In this document: positions 27,836-37,133 of the stretch, piece after piece
Numbering within the stretch: the stretch's first letter is position 1
How the letters are laid out: every line of letters starts with the position of its first letter
From: Paenibacillus sp.
Lineage (GTDB): Bacteria > Bacillota > Bacilli > Paenibacillales > Paenibacillaceae
Direction of reading: 5' to 3'
Assembly (NCBI GenBank): GCA_023512345.1
Contig: JAILZT010000001.1
Coordinates: 1 to 64,000 of the forward strand
DNA: 64,000 nt
Position numbers and translations under genes: made by a program
Notes under the pieces: model-generated
Databases searched by the model: none
The model's input: only the letters and a program-made list of their open reading frames with translations
What the model was told of the DNA's origin: nothing

Positions 27836-29626
27836 TCCTTGGTTAATGCTTAATTTCGGAAGGCGGATTCGAACGGTAGTCCCTCCATCAGGTAAGCTGG
27901 TGAAGGATAATCCGTATTGAGGCCCATAATTCAACTGAATTCGCTCTTGAATGTTCCGTATGCCGAAGCCTCCTGTTTGTTTGCTAATTGGTCTAATCAA
28001 CACATTCTCTAATACTTCTTTTTCCATACCAATGCCGTCATCGCTGACTTCTACAATCAAATCTCCCTCCTCCTCTATTGCTGTCACCTGGATTTCGCCT
28101 TTCTCCGAATCCCGCTCCAATATGCCGTGCAAGATTGCATTCTCAATTAGAGGCTGAAGCATAATTTTCGGCACCGTATTGCTTAGCAGTTCTGGCGGAA
28201 CCTTCAGGGTCAATAAGATCGCATTATTAAACCGCATATTCTGAATTGACACATAGGATTCAATATGCCTTAGTTCACTTTCTAAGGTGACGATTTCTTT
28301 GCCATTCGATAGGCTCAAGCGGTAGAATAGTGCCAGCCTGTCCACTACTTTGGATATTTCTCCATTGCCGGATTCAATAGCCATTACATTGATTAGATCC
28401 AGGGTGTTGTATAGAAAGTGCGGGTTAATTTGGGCTTGCAATGCCTTTAACTCTTTGTTTTTCACTTCGCGCCCAAGAGTGTAGGTCTGATCCATTAACC
28501 TCGACACATTTTCCACCATTACATTAAAATTACGGGCAAGTTCACCGATTTCGTCCTGATTGGCCGGAAGCGGATCAATACTGAAATTACCATTTTTAAC
28601 TTTTCGCACATGCCGCAGAAGCTGCCTCAGACGTTTAGTCGCTGAACCAGCAACGATAAAGGACAGCACAAAGGTGAGCGGAATGATCATAAAAAAAATG
28701 AAGATCAGTCGGTTGCGCATAATATGGCTAGATTTCAATATGTCAGAGTAAGGTACAATCATAGCTACACTCATATTCGTACCAGGGATCGGCTGAAGTC
28801 CCAGCAGAATTTGCTGTCCATTGAACTCCAGCCGGTCCAACCAGAGATCCATTCCTCCGGTTACTGAACCCTTTGTCAATATCTCATTAAATTCTATAAT
28901 GCTATACTCAAATGTATTGGAGGTGCCGATAATTTCACCCTGGTCATTGTATAAGGCTACAGATGTGGAAGGAGTGGCAATGGCATGTTCCAGTATAGAA
29001 ATCATTGTGCTCTTTAAGATCTGGGCGCTAACTATCCCGTCTATCTTCTGTATGTTGTGAGTATTCGGAATGACTCGCAGAACGGATATTGAACCACTGC
29101 CTGTTTCCTGATCTAGGGAGGAAGATGGCATCCAGGTAAAAACAGATTGGGAGGTTACGAAGCTATTGAACCAGCGGCTATGCTCCAAATTATCCATTCT
29201 CAAAAAATCGGAACTCTCAGTGGATGAAGCAAGTCCCTGTTTCATATAGAGTTGAACCGTTTTAATATCCGAATTGTAGCGATACTGTCCCAATACCCGG
29301 GCTAGCTTGTTAGCATCCGTTCCCCAGAGATTGACATCCTTATATCTTTTCGGATCCTCATTGACTAGGGTCTGCACTGTATCATTAAAGGCTATGAAAT
29401 TTAATACTTCTTTGACAGTTTCTGCACGATATTGTAAGTACGACTTCGTCTCCTCCAACATTTTCCGTGCAGAATACAATGCCTGTTTCTCCGTTTCATT
29501 TTCAGTTAAATTCAAATGCACAAAGAGCAATAAAACCAACGGAATAATGATGACCAACAAATAGGAAGCAAATAGCTTATATCGGATGCTAAAATCTGCG
29601 AAAGGTCTCCGGGACTTCCATTTCAT
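27830..29626 (-). CDS. YesM-family sensor histidine kinase
   Basis: A 598-residue kinase: a membrane helix (about 17-37), a dCACHE-like extracellular sensor of about 250 residues, a second helix (about 295-315), HAMP, then the His_kinase domain with LQAQINPHFLYNTLDLINV (phospho-His about 403) and an ATPase domain (MLQPLIENAILHGI, VSDDGIGME). YesM kinases sense extracellular sugars or the state of a binding protein. The start overlaps the yesN-type gene by 4 bases, so this is a co-translated pair. It ends about 100 bases before binding protein gene 26132, which has its own promoter. Confidence 0.94.
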   Translation of the reverse strand: MKWKSRRPFADFSIRYKLFASYLLVIIIPLVLLLFVHLNLTENETEKQALYSARKMLEETKSYLQYRAETVKEVLNFIAFNDTVQTLVNEDPKRYKDVNLWGTDANKLARVLGQYRYNSDIKTVQLYMKQGLASSTESSDFLRMDNLEHSRWFNSFVTSQSVFTWMPSSSLDQETGSGSISVLRVIPNTHNIQKIDGIVSAQILKSTMISILEHAIATPSTSVALYNDQGEIIGTSNTFEYSIIEFNEILTKGSVTGGMDLWLDRLEFNGQQILLGLQPIPGTNMSVAMIVPYSDILKSSHIMRNRLIFIFFMIIPLTFVLSFIVAGSATKRLRQLLRHVRKVKNGNFSIDPLPANQDEIGELARNFNVMVENVSRLMDQTYTLGREVKNKELKALQAQINPHFLYNTLDLINVMAIESGNGEISKVVDRLALFYRLSLSNGKEIVTLESELRHIESYVSIQNMRFNNAILLTLKVPPELLSNTVPKIMLQPLIENAILHGILERDSEKGEIQVTAIEEEGDLIVEVSDDGIGMEKEVLENVLIRPISKQTGGFGIRNIQERIQLNYGPQYGLSFTSLPDGGTTVRIRLPKLSINQGN

Positions 29627-31218
29627 TTGGCCATCCTCTCCCGATACTCCGAAGGTGTACAGCCTGCATATTTTTTGAAAAAGGTGGTAAAGTAGTTGGC
29701 ATCGGCGAAGCCTGTCCGGTCTGCCACCTCATACAGCTTCAGTTCCTTATCCAAAAGCAGTTCCTTGGCCTTCTCTACTCTTAAGGAGGAGATATACTCT
29801 TTGATGGTACCGCCTTTCTGCTTCTTGAAAAAAGAACAGAGATAAGTCTCATTTAGTCCGACCTGATTGGCGATATCCTGAATCGCGAAGCCCCTTTCAT
29901 GAAAGCGTTTGTGAATATACTGAAGGATTTCCCTCATTTTGCCGGAACTGCCCTCCGGTTCCGTCGGCATCAGGAATAAATTTAAAAAGGAGAGGATATA
30001 ATGCTCCATGCTTACCAGATCGGGAATACGGTCAATATCCTTCCAAATATACCGCCGCTCGGTATCTTCATCTGTGTCAGTAAATCCTAATTGCACCGCG
30101 ACATCGAGGATGACCAGTAAGAACTGGAAGTATGAATCCTTTAGCCGGACTATATCCAAATCACGAGCATCCCTTGCCTGCTTGGTCCATTTCATAATAA
30201 GACTGCGGGCTGCTTCTAACTCTTCCTGTTTGAGCAAACTTCGTAGTCTGCGAACCATATCCCAATCCGTAGCCAACTCCCTACTGACGCCAAGTTCACT
30301 GGCAAAAAAAAGCCTGCTGTTTTCGTTATAATAATGAAGATTACACGCACTCAGGGCTTTGGAATATGAAAAGGGGATCTGCATCCGTTCTTTTACAGAG
30401 TCTCCGACCCCCATACGGAAACGGATACCTCCACCAGTAATCCCGTCTACTTCAGCATAAAGCTCCTCCAGTATGGTGCGTTGCTCCCGATAGCTGCTGC
30501 CAAAAGCTTCCGGTAAAATAAAGATCAAAAATTGTCGTGAATCGAAACCGCAGATGCCATGAAGCGAAGCAAGCGTACTATTCATGTTTAGTCTCCGCAG
30601 CAGGCTCTCCTGTAAAGACTTTAAATCTTCGGGATACTGCAGCGGCTGCCAGTACAAGGACGAAGAAATCACAGTGTAAGTACCTTCTAAAGGCAGAAGG
30701 AAAGTCTCACTGCTCTCCAATGCCTTCTGCACATGGGGCGAACCGGGATCGGTAATCAGCTTGCGGACCATTTCCTGTCTAAGGTAAGGCAGACCTTCAT
30801 CGCGGGCATCTTGCAGTTGGCGTTCCTCCAGCTGCTTTCTCTCTTCATGTTTTCTGGATTCCACTGCCTTTCCAACTGCCTCACGGACTTTGTCCAGATT
30901 AATAGGCTTCTCTATATAGTCAAGAGCATTTAGCCTGATCGCCGACATTAGATATTCTTTATCTGAGAAGCCGCTTAGAAACAGCAGTTTACATGAGACA
31001 CCGCTTTCGCGGAGCCGCTTCGCGAATTCAATACCATCCATCTTCGGCATCCGGATATCACAAAGCACAATGTCAGGAGCAAAACTCTCGCATTTCTCCA
31101 AGGCAACTAAGCCATTACGTGCCGTTTCCACCTCATGAATACCTAGTTCAGTCCAGGCAATATGCTTATAAAGCATTTCCCTTGTTCTTTCTTCGTCATC
31201 TACGATCAGCAGTTTCAT
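29623..31218 (-). CDS. YesN-family response regulator (AraC-type DNA binding)
   Basis: A 531-residue regulator. The receiver domain has D7-D8, phosphoacceptor D54 (LCDIRMPKMDG) and K104 in the YIEKPI segment. A long middle region of about 280 residues follows, then a C-terminal AraC double helix-turn-helix (FAIQDIANQVGLNETYLCSF; LYEVADRTGFADANYFTTFF). AraC-type regulators bind direct repeats about two helical turns apart, so this protein and the one at 55027 are candidates for the repeat promoters found here. It begins with a GGGGGAG ribosome site. AAGTCGT promoter copy 4 lies 300 bases upstream, with a terminator hairpin between. Confidence 0.94.
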   Translation of the reverse strand: MKLLIVDDEERTREMLYKHIAWTELGIHEVETARNGLVALEKCESFAPDIVLCDIRMPKMDGIEFAKRLRESGVSCKLLFLSGFSDKEYLMSAIRLNALDYIEKPINLDKVREAVGKAVESRKHEERKQLEERQLQDARDEGLPYLRQEMVRKLITDPGSPHVQKALESSETFLLPLEGTYTVISSSLYWQPLQYPEDLKSLQESLLRRLNMNSTLASLHGICGFDSRQFLIFILPEAFGSSYREQRTILEELYAEVDGITGGGIRFRMGVGDSVKERMQIPFSYSKALSACNLHYYNENSRLFFASELGVSRELATDWDMVRRLRSLLKQEELEAARSLIMKWTKQARDARDLDIVRLKDSYFQFLLVILDVAVQLGFTDTDEDTERRYIWKDIDRIPDLVSMEHYILSFLNLFLMPTEPEGSSGKMREILQYIHKRFHERGFAIQDIANQVGLNETYLCSFFKKQKGGTIKEYISSLRVEKAKELLLDKELKLYEVADRTGFADANYFTTFFKKYAGCTPSEYRERMAK

Positions 31219-31362
31219 GATGTACTCCCCCTTAAGGAATCCAAATTACGTTATACATTTAAGAGCAGCTCTTTGCAGTTGCTAGGCGACTAAATTCTTA
31301 TTCCGATTGATTCCCATCGGTTATACATACTTAGCATGACCAGGTATGCTGTAATAACAATA

Positions 31363-31388
31363 AAGCCGGTGGGACCCCCGCCCGGCTT
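31363..31388 (-). terminator. Terminator between promoter copy 4 and the yesN-type gene
   Basis: AAGCCGG (31363-31369) pairs with CCGGCTT (31382-31388); on the minus strand TTATTGTTATT follows. It can end the glycosidase operon transcript, but promoter copy 4 lies upstream of it, so transcripts from that promoter also meet it before reaching the regulator gene. Confidence 0.65.
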
Positions 31389-31521
31389 ATTACTTACAAT
31401 ACCAATTTGAATTAATACTTTAGTAATTCATCATTTCCCTGGATAACTCGATTTATTCTTTAAGTAAAATCAACAATTGGCTTACAGACTAAAGCTAATT
31501 TATCTTCGCCAGTTGTATTCA

Positions 31522-31587
31522 ACTATACGATGAAGCATGGACCACTTCTGCTCTTATAACGACTTTTCATTATTCATTTGACGACTT
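31522..31587 (-). promoter_or_regulatory. AAGTCGT direct-repeat promoter, copy 4 (yesN-yesM leader)
   Basis: Minus strand: AAGTCGT (31581-31587), AAGTCGT (31559-31565, period 22), GAGCAGA (31547-31553), 19 nt, TATAGT as -10 (31522-31527). Confidence 0.75.
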
Positions 31588-31612
31588 TTCTCTACATAGC
31601 ACAATAATTAAA

Positions 31613-33145
31613 TCAATACAGTTCCACACGTAATGCAGAAGGAAAGCTGCCTATCGAGAATCCATAAGCGGCCTCATCTCCATTCAAAACGCGCCCACGA
31701 ACCCATTGCTCTTGAATAAATACTCCCTCCTCAATGCGTACATACCCCGCTTTAGATGAGGCACCGCGCTTGGGAAGAGCTTCAACTGAAAAATTCGCTC
31801 CAACCAGAATAAATTCATTGTCAGCTATCTCAATTACTAGTCCTCCGGCCAAGGGCTTTCCTTCCTGCCTAATCTTATACGTTATTTTTAAATCGTATTT
31901 AGAGAAAGAAAGTATGCAACCGGGTTCAAGACTTTGAAGAAAGCCTGTCATTTTGTCTGTTCCACGATACTTCTGAATCGTCCCAAGCATATTTCCTAGC
32001 AACTCATAACTGCGTGCAAGGTAGGGACCTGCTCCAGTTGCATTAAATGCCGAAAAGTCTATATTGAGACTCGTCAACAAACTCATATCTACTTCCGCAA
32101 AGGCATCAGGTGCTGCTAAAAAGTCTTCAATCCCAAATGGAGAGAAACATAAAGCATTATGTTTGCCGAATGCATAAAATACGTTCGTTACAGATGCAAC
32201 ATCTCTTCTCGCTTCTGGAATAAATAACGGATTTTCATTCCCAGCCGAATACTCCTCGCAAATCTCTGCAAAGTTATTAACATAAATATCTGGCGCGTAA
32301 AGACAAATGGTTGGAGCAGTTGCCTTCCAGATAGACATAACTTTTGCAATCGGGCCACCTGTTGGGTATGATCCAGGGTTCCATGGGAACTGTTCCAGCC
32401 ATGCATTTACGAACATCGGAAGAGGATATTCATCAGAACCTACCCTCGCGATTTGTTCGACTGCGTGGGCATAATAATAAGCCATGAAGTATTCCTCTGC
32501 ATGGTCTGCAAATGCCTCTTTCCAAGTTCCTGATACTCCAAAAACTGTTTCTAATTCTTTAGGAATTGCGAGAGAGAATTTCTCATTAGCAATATTGGAA
32601 TAATCACGATTACTACCTAGAAAACCTATTTCATTCTCCACTTGAATCATAATGACGGTGTGCTGATCACTATCCACTTTTTTCAAGTGAGCCATCAACT
32701 GTCTGAAGGCCGTAGCATCAGCTTCAATCGCTTCTTCGCATAACGGTGAAATTGTATCTGACGTATCTTTGTTCTGATACACCGCCTGGAAATAGGTTGC
32801 ATCATTTCGTTTCACCCAACCCGGAACATAGGACGACTTGCCATTTTTCCATAATCCAAACCATAACAATACTAATCGTACGTTTTCTTGGCGGGCTTGT
32901 TCGATGATTCCATCAACGAGCTCGAAATCATATTCGCCTTGTTTTGGTTCAATTAATTCCCAGTAGACTGGAACAATGAGTGTATTCAAGTTTAATTCTG
33001 TCAGACTCGGCCATACCTTTTGCTGCATATAGTTTAAGTTTGAGGCACTGGAGTTATGGACCTCTCCTGCTAACGCAATAAAAGGTTTATCTTCGACGTA
33101 AAGGTTGAATAATCCATTTTCTTTCTTCAAATAGGGCAAACTCAT
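31613..33145 (-). CDS. DUF5597-type glycoside hydrolase (GH35/GH42-like), copy 1
   Basis: A 510-residue cytoplasmic clan GH-A enzyme. A TIM barrel starts with FIALAGEVHNSSASNLNY and PVYWELIEPKQGEYDF, and the likely acid/base is in IMIQVENEIG (about residue 171). A PEARRD segment (about 309) is in the place of the nucleophile. The C-terminal 140 residues are the beta domain known as DUF5597. Relatives are annotated as beta-galactosidases. ATG 33145 is preferred over the upstream GTG because GGAGAG is correctly placed. It is the last gene of the LplB-LplC-binding-protein operon. A paralogue lies at 43396. Confidence 0.85.
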   Translation of the reverse strand: MSLPYLKKENGLFNLYVEDKPFIALAGEVHNSSASNLNYMQQKVWPSLTELNLNTLIVPVYWELIEPKQGEYDFELVDGIIEQARQENVRLVLLWFGLWKNGKSSYVPGWVKRNDATYFQAVYQNKDTSDTISPLCEEAIEADATAFRQLMAHLKKVDSDQHTVIMIQVENEIGFLGSNRDYSNIANEKFSLAIPKELETVFGVSGTWKEAFADHAEEYFMAYYYAHAVEQIARVGSDEYPLPMFVNAWLEQFPWNPGSYPTGGPIAKVMSIWKATAPTICLYAPDIYVNNFAEICEEYSAGNENPLFIPEARRDVASVTNVFYAFGKHNALCFSPFGIEDFLAAPDAFAEVDMSLLTSLNIDFSAFNATGAGPYLARSYELLGNMLGTIQKYRGTDKMTGFLQSLEPGCILSFSKYDLKITYKIRQEGKPLAGGLVIEIADNEFILVGANFSVEALPKRGASSKAGYVRIEEGVFIQEQWVRGRVLNGDEAAYGFSIGSFPSALRVELY

Positions 33146-33203
33146 GGTTAACACTCTCCAATTCGATTATTATGATAACCTTGATTTAAACAATAACAAG
33201 CCG

Positions 33204-33240
33204 TTACAAGAGCACAGCAAGAACGCCTGCACTCTTGTAA
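33204..33240 (-). terminator. Hairpin between binding protein copy 2 and the glycosidase gene
   Basis: TTACAAGAG (33204-33212) pairs with CTCTTGTAA (33232-33240). It takes the same place as the hairpin after binding protein copy 1, but the sequence is different. No U-run, so partial termination or message stabilisation is likely. Confidence 0.55.
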
Positions 33241-33283
33241 AACGACCTGTGATTATGATCTATATATAGTTTTTAAGATACGG

Positions 33284-34876
33284 TTATTTCTTCTTTGACA
33301 GGAATTCCTCCGCTTGGGTTTCAACCTCAGCTTTGACCTTATCCAGACCAGCACTGTTAAGGTTTTTGCTCAGTTCGTCAAAAGCTTTATCCACATCCTT
33401 GACAGCACCGATATAAATCGGGTTGGCAAATTGTGTCGAGGCATTGGCCAGGTTGGCAATCTGCGTCTTGACGTTATCCGAGTTGAAGCTGAAGTCGTTA
33501 TATGCATAGTCTAAGGTATTATACTCACCCAGCTTAGCCCAAAAATCCGCATAAACCTTTGGCCAGGTGCTCATTGGCTTAAACAAAGCCTTGTTCACGA
33601 ACCAGAAACCTGCAGCATCTGGAGGATAGGAATTTGTATCAGCTGTTACTCCTTCAGGCAACCCGATTTTACCATCCGGGGTGCTGACATAGTTTTTTCC
33701 TTCAATACCGAAATAAGTCAAGTATACATAAGACGGGTCTTCCATGATAAGGTCCATGGCTTGCATAACACGTTCCGGATTCTTGGAATTAGCCGCAATG
33801 GATATTCCAGCACCTATAAAATTCCCCATTGGAACCTTACCGTTTGGCATCAGGGATGGAATAATATAGCTTTCAATTCCTTTCGCTTCGCCCGCTTCAA
33901 TTGTGGCAGCAATATCGATACTGTTGCCAAACGCTACTGCAGATTTGCCTTCCACAAAATTATCCTTAGAACGGATTTTGTTTGCATACGGGTTCTTGTT
34001 AACATAACCCTTGTCATACCAATCCTTCATGATGCCGGCAGCATATTTCTGTGCGCTCAGGTAAGGCTCCTCGACCATGCTATAGATTTTCCCTGTTGGA
34101 TCTGTAAAATCATAAGTTATCCCTTGGGCCCAAGGTCCTCCTCCAAAGGTTCCACCTGTGAAACCAATCTTGTCGCGCATTAGATGTTGGTAAGGCGTCG
34201 GTAAATCAACCTGTGAATCCAGGTTTAGTCCTATCATATCCGGATGGTTTTTCTTAACAGCCTCCAGATAAGGACCAATTTCAGAGAAGTGTTTCACCTC
34301 CGTGAGACCTGCTTCTGCCATAATATCCTTACGAAGTACAGATACGAAGACATTACTGTCTGGGGTGGTTTTCGGAATCATGTAGATTTTACCGTTAACT
34401 TTCGCTTCCACCCAAGCGGCAGGATCAATAGCAGCCGATTTCTTTGGCATATATTTGGCGATATCCTCTGGCTTGAGTTCATAAAAGGCACCTTTATTTG
34501 CTTGTTCAACATAAGAATTCCAATCTGCAGAAAAGATAAAATCCACATCTTCGCCTGCAGCCAGCAGCAACGGATACTTCGACTGAACATCCCCCCAGCC
34601 GATGTAATTCAGTTCAATGGTAGCATTGATGTCTTTTTTCAGCTTCTCATTAAGTGCAGTAAGCACCTCTGGCATTCCTTTTGGTGCCTCTCCAAGCAGA
34701 TATCCTTTCAGAACAACCTCTTTTTGATTGCTCCCCGTTGCATCATTATTCATCGTTTTTGTATTATTTGCCGAGTTTTCATTGTTTACATTTCCTTTGG
34801 AGCAGGCAGACAACAGCATCGTCAATGACAACAGTATTGTCAGTATGAAGACCGCATTTTTTTTAATCTTTTTCAC
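33284..34876 (-). CDS. Extracellular solute-binding lipoprotein (sugar ABC transporter), copy 2
   Basis: A 530-residue lipoprotein, the twin of 26132. The mature binding domain is identical residue for residue except one Ala/Ser change near the end (AEEFLSKKK). The signal peptide (LLSACSKG, Cys about 25) and the linker after it differ. It starts at a GTG after GGGGGC. Here it is the third gene of an operon with its presumed permeases LplB (35874) and LplC (34962) and is followed by a DUF5597 glycosidase. That context makes import of a plant-type oligosaccharide the likely job; the sugar itself is not known. Confidence 0.95.
   Translation of the reverse strand: MKKIKKNAVFILTILLSLTMLLSACSKGNVNNENSANNTKTMNNDATGSNQKEVVLKGYLLGEAPKGMPEVLTALNEKLKKDINATIELNYIGWGDVQSKYPLLLAAGEDVDFIFSADWNSYVEQANKGAFYELKPEDIAKYMPKKSAAIDPAAWVEAKVNGKIYMIPKTTPDSNVFVSVLRKDIMAEAGLTEVKHFSEIGPYLEAVKKNHPDMIGLNLDSQVDLPTPYQHLMRDKIGFTGGTFGGGPWAQGITYDFTDPTGKIYSMVEEPYLSAQKYAAGIMKDWYDKGYVNKNPYANKIRSKDNFVEGKSAVAFGNSIDIAATIEAGEAKGIESYIIPSLMPNGKVPMGNFIGAGISIAANSKNPERVMQAMDLIMEDPSYVYLTYFGIEGKNYVSTPDGKIGLPEGVTADTNSYPPDAAGFWFVNKALFKPMSTWPKVYADFWAKLGEYNTLDYAYNDFSFNSDNVKTQIANLANASTQFANPIYIGAVKDVDKAFDELSKNLNSAGLDKVKAEVETQAEEFLSKKK
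33299..34732. repeat. 1.43-kb identical block, copy 2
   Basis: Equals 26147-27580 base for base as far as I can read. The lack of even synonymous differences points to recent duplication or gene conversion. Confidence 0.9.
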
Positions 34877-34961
34877 TTTTACGCCCCCTATTTATTAAGA
34901 TTCCATTAAATCACTAGTTAGCAGGACTCATATGGAATGGTTCGCCAACAAATCGTAAGAT

Positions 34962-35846
34962 TTAACCTTTTACCGCACCAATCGTGATGCCTTTGACGAA
35001 ATACTGCTGAAGGAAAGGGAACAGGATTACAACCGGACCCGTAGCAATTACCGTCATAGCAAGCTTGAATGTTTCCTTTGGCATATTAACAGAAGATATA
35101 TGCTGTGCCATTGCCGCCGACATGTTGATTGAAGACAGCATTTTATAGAGCATATATTGCAAAGGAACGTACTGTTCCTTATCAGTAAACATCATCGGAG
35201 TCCACCAGTCATTCCAATAGGCTAGGATAGTGAACAAGCCGATAGAAGCAAGTGCAGCTTTACTGAGAGGCAATACCATCTGCCAGAAAATCCGAAAGTC
35301 TCCGGCTCCGTCAATCTTAGCGGATTCTATCAGCGGTTCCGGTACTGAACCCTGTATGAAGCTGCGCAGAATCAGTACATACATCACATTGAACATAGGA
35401 AGCAAAATTAGCACTGCAAGTGTATTCTTTAGATGCAAATAACTAGTGATCCAGATAAAATATGGGGCTAGTCCACCACTAAACAAGGTAGTAAAGAACA
35501 AAAAGAATGCCAGTTGGTTCCGATATTTTACCTCCTTGCGGTACATCACATAGGCAGCCATCGTGGAGATCAACAGCGAAAGCACCGTTCCTATCACCGC
35601 CACAACTACCGAAACGCGGTAAGCGGAGAATATATCACCAGGATTACGGAAGATAAAGGCATAGGCATCCAATGAAAAGCCGCGAGGCAGGAAGGAATAA
35701 CCCTTCGCCAAAACTTGTCCTTCATCCGAAATAGAACCGGAGATCAGTACGATAAACGGAAGCAAGCACAGAATTGCTACAATTGATACAACAATGTACG
35801 AGAAGGCCTGAAAGACAGGCGCTGAATTCAATTTATTTTTTTCCAT
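34962..35846 (-). CDS. Carbohydrate ABC permease, LplC/MalG type
   Basis: A 294-residue inner-membrane permease with six predicted helices. The cytoplasmic EAA loop is present (EPLIESAKIDGAGDFRIFWQ then VLPLSK), and the C-terminus ends in the family-typical YFVKGITIGAVKG. It forms the transport channel with LplB (35874) for the sugar bound by 33284. No ATPase gene is nearby, as is usual for this family, where a shared MsmX-type ATPase serves several systems. The ATG follows AAAGGAGG. It lies 27 bases after the lplB-type gene. Confidence 0.95.
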   Translation of the reverse strand: MEKNKLNSAPVFQAFSYIVVSIVAILCLLPFIVLISGSISDEGQVLAKGYSFLPRGFSLDAYAFIFRNPGDIFSAYRVSVVVAVIGTVLSLLISTMAAYVMYRKEVKYRNQLAFFLFFTTLFSGGLAPYFIWITSYLHLKNTLAVLILLPMFNVMYVLILRSFIQGSVPEPLIESAKIDGAGDFRIFWQMVLPLSKAALASIGLFTILAYWNDWWTPMMFTDKEQYVPLQYMLYKMLSSINMSAAMAQHISSVNMPKETFKLAMTVIATGPVVILFPFLQQYFVKGITIGAVKG

Positions 35847-35873
35847 AATAGAGTCCTCCTTTCTTCAGGTAAG

Positions 35874-36839
35874 TTAGAACAATGCGTTGTCCTTGTCGTA
35901 ACGACGGACCAGGTAGTTGGCAAAAAGAATAATGATCAGAGTAAGCACCGATTGATAGAGCCCCACTGACGAAGCCATACCAAAGTCCTGCGTACCCATT
36001 AGCGAACGGAACACTAATGTATCAATAATATCTGTAGCATTCATGAGTGATCCATTGTTACCAATCAGCTGGTAGAACATATCAAACTCACCGCGCATAA
36101 CCCTTCCCAAACCGAGCAAAATCAATACGACGGCAGTAGGTTTTAGCAAAGGCAACGTGATTTTCATTATTTTCTGAAACCGTGTTGCACCATCAATGGT
36201 TGCCGCTTCATAAATTTCCTGGTCAATCCCGACAATAGCTGCCAAATAAAGAACACTACCAAAACCAACCCACTTCCACACATATAGTAACGGAAGCAGA
36301 AGGTACCAATAGCTACTGTTCGAGTAGATATCAATGGCCTCTAAATCGAGATTTTTCAAGAATACATTCACAATACCAAACTCGTAATTGAAAAAGTTGT
36401 AAACGAACGCAGATACGGTAACCCATGATATGAAATATGGTAGAAACATAAATGTCTGTGCAGTTTTTTTGAAAAACTTGTTATATGTCTCCGAGATCAG
36501 TACCGCGACCATAATCGAAAACAAAGTGTACAATCCCAGAAATACAACATTGTACATAATGGTATTCTTTGTCACGAGCCAAGCCTTGCCGGATTCAAAG
36601 AAATACTGGAAGTTCTCCAGCCCGTTCCATGGACTCATAAAAATACCGTCCCTGTAGTTGAATTCTTTGAAGGCCATAACGATACCCGTCATCGGTATAT
36701 AGGAAAAGATGATAAAAAAAACAGCAATTGGCACAAACATCATGTAAAGTACCCAGTTTTTCCTTAGCTCCTGCAGCGGGGACAATCCCTTAACCTTTTT
36801 TGGGGTCCGCACCGCAGCTTGCTCAATATTGGTGCCCAT
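35874..36839 (-). CDS. Carbohydrate ABC permease, LplB type
   Basis: A permease of 321 residues with six helices, an N-terminal extension, and the EAA loop (EIYEAATIDGATRFQKIMKI then LPLLKPTAVV). It ends in RRYDKDNALF, typical of LplB. It is the first gene of the operon LplB-LplC-binding protein-DUF5597 glycosidase. ATG 36839 is chosen over the TTG two codons upstream because AGAAGGAGG is at the right distance. The promoter at 36877-36930 matches that of binding protein copy 1. Confidence 0.95.
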   Translation of the reverse strand: MGTNIEQAAVRTPKKVKGLSPLQELRKNWVLYMMFVPIAVFFIIFSYIPMTGIVMAFKEFNYRDGIFMSPWNGLENFQYFFESGKAWLVTKNTIMYNVVFLGLYTLFSIMVAVLISETYNKFFKKTAQTFMFLPYFISWVTVSAFVYNFFNYEFGIVNVFLKNLDLEAIDIYSNSSYWYLLLPLLYVWKWVGFGSVLYLAAIVGIDQEIYEAATIDGATRFQKIMKITLPLLKPTAVVLILLGLGRVMRGEFDMFYQLIGNNGSLMNATDIIDTLVFRSLMGTQDFGMASSVGLYQSVLTLIIILFANYLVRRYDKDNALF

Positions 36840-36876
36840 AAGCAACCTCCTTCTGAATGTCTCTCTCTCCTTCCTT

Positions 36877-36930
36877 ATTGTAAATGGATTAAGAGTCTCT
36901 ACCTACGGGGGAAAGTTTCGATCTACTTTG
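36877..36930 (-). promoter_or_regulatory. ATCGAAACTTTC-type promoter, copy 2
   Basis: Minus strand: ATCGAAACTTTC, CCGTAGG (36902-36908), 19 nt, TACAAT as -10 (36877-36882). Almost the same as 27779-27835, which precedes the twin binding protein. Confidence 0.7.
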
Positions 36931-37040
36931 AAAACCTTTGTTAAAAGAGGAACCGAGCTAGGACGGATTAGCATTTTCCAACAAACAAACCATCCTGGTT
37001 TTGATTTCGCGCGTTTCCCGCACATAACGGGCTAAATCCT

Positions 37041-37069
37041 AACAAAAAAGCCGGTGGAGTACCCCCGGC
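37041..37069 (-). terminator. Terminator of the DUF5060 remnant
   Basis: GCCGG/CCGGC stem (37050-37069) followed on the minus strand by TTTTTTGTT. Confidence 0.7.
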
Positions 37070-37133
37070 ATTTATTTTGATTATCCAGGTATGCCCAGAA
37101 AGCGAAGTCCGGACGATGAACATCCCAGGCTCC

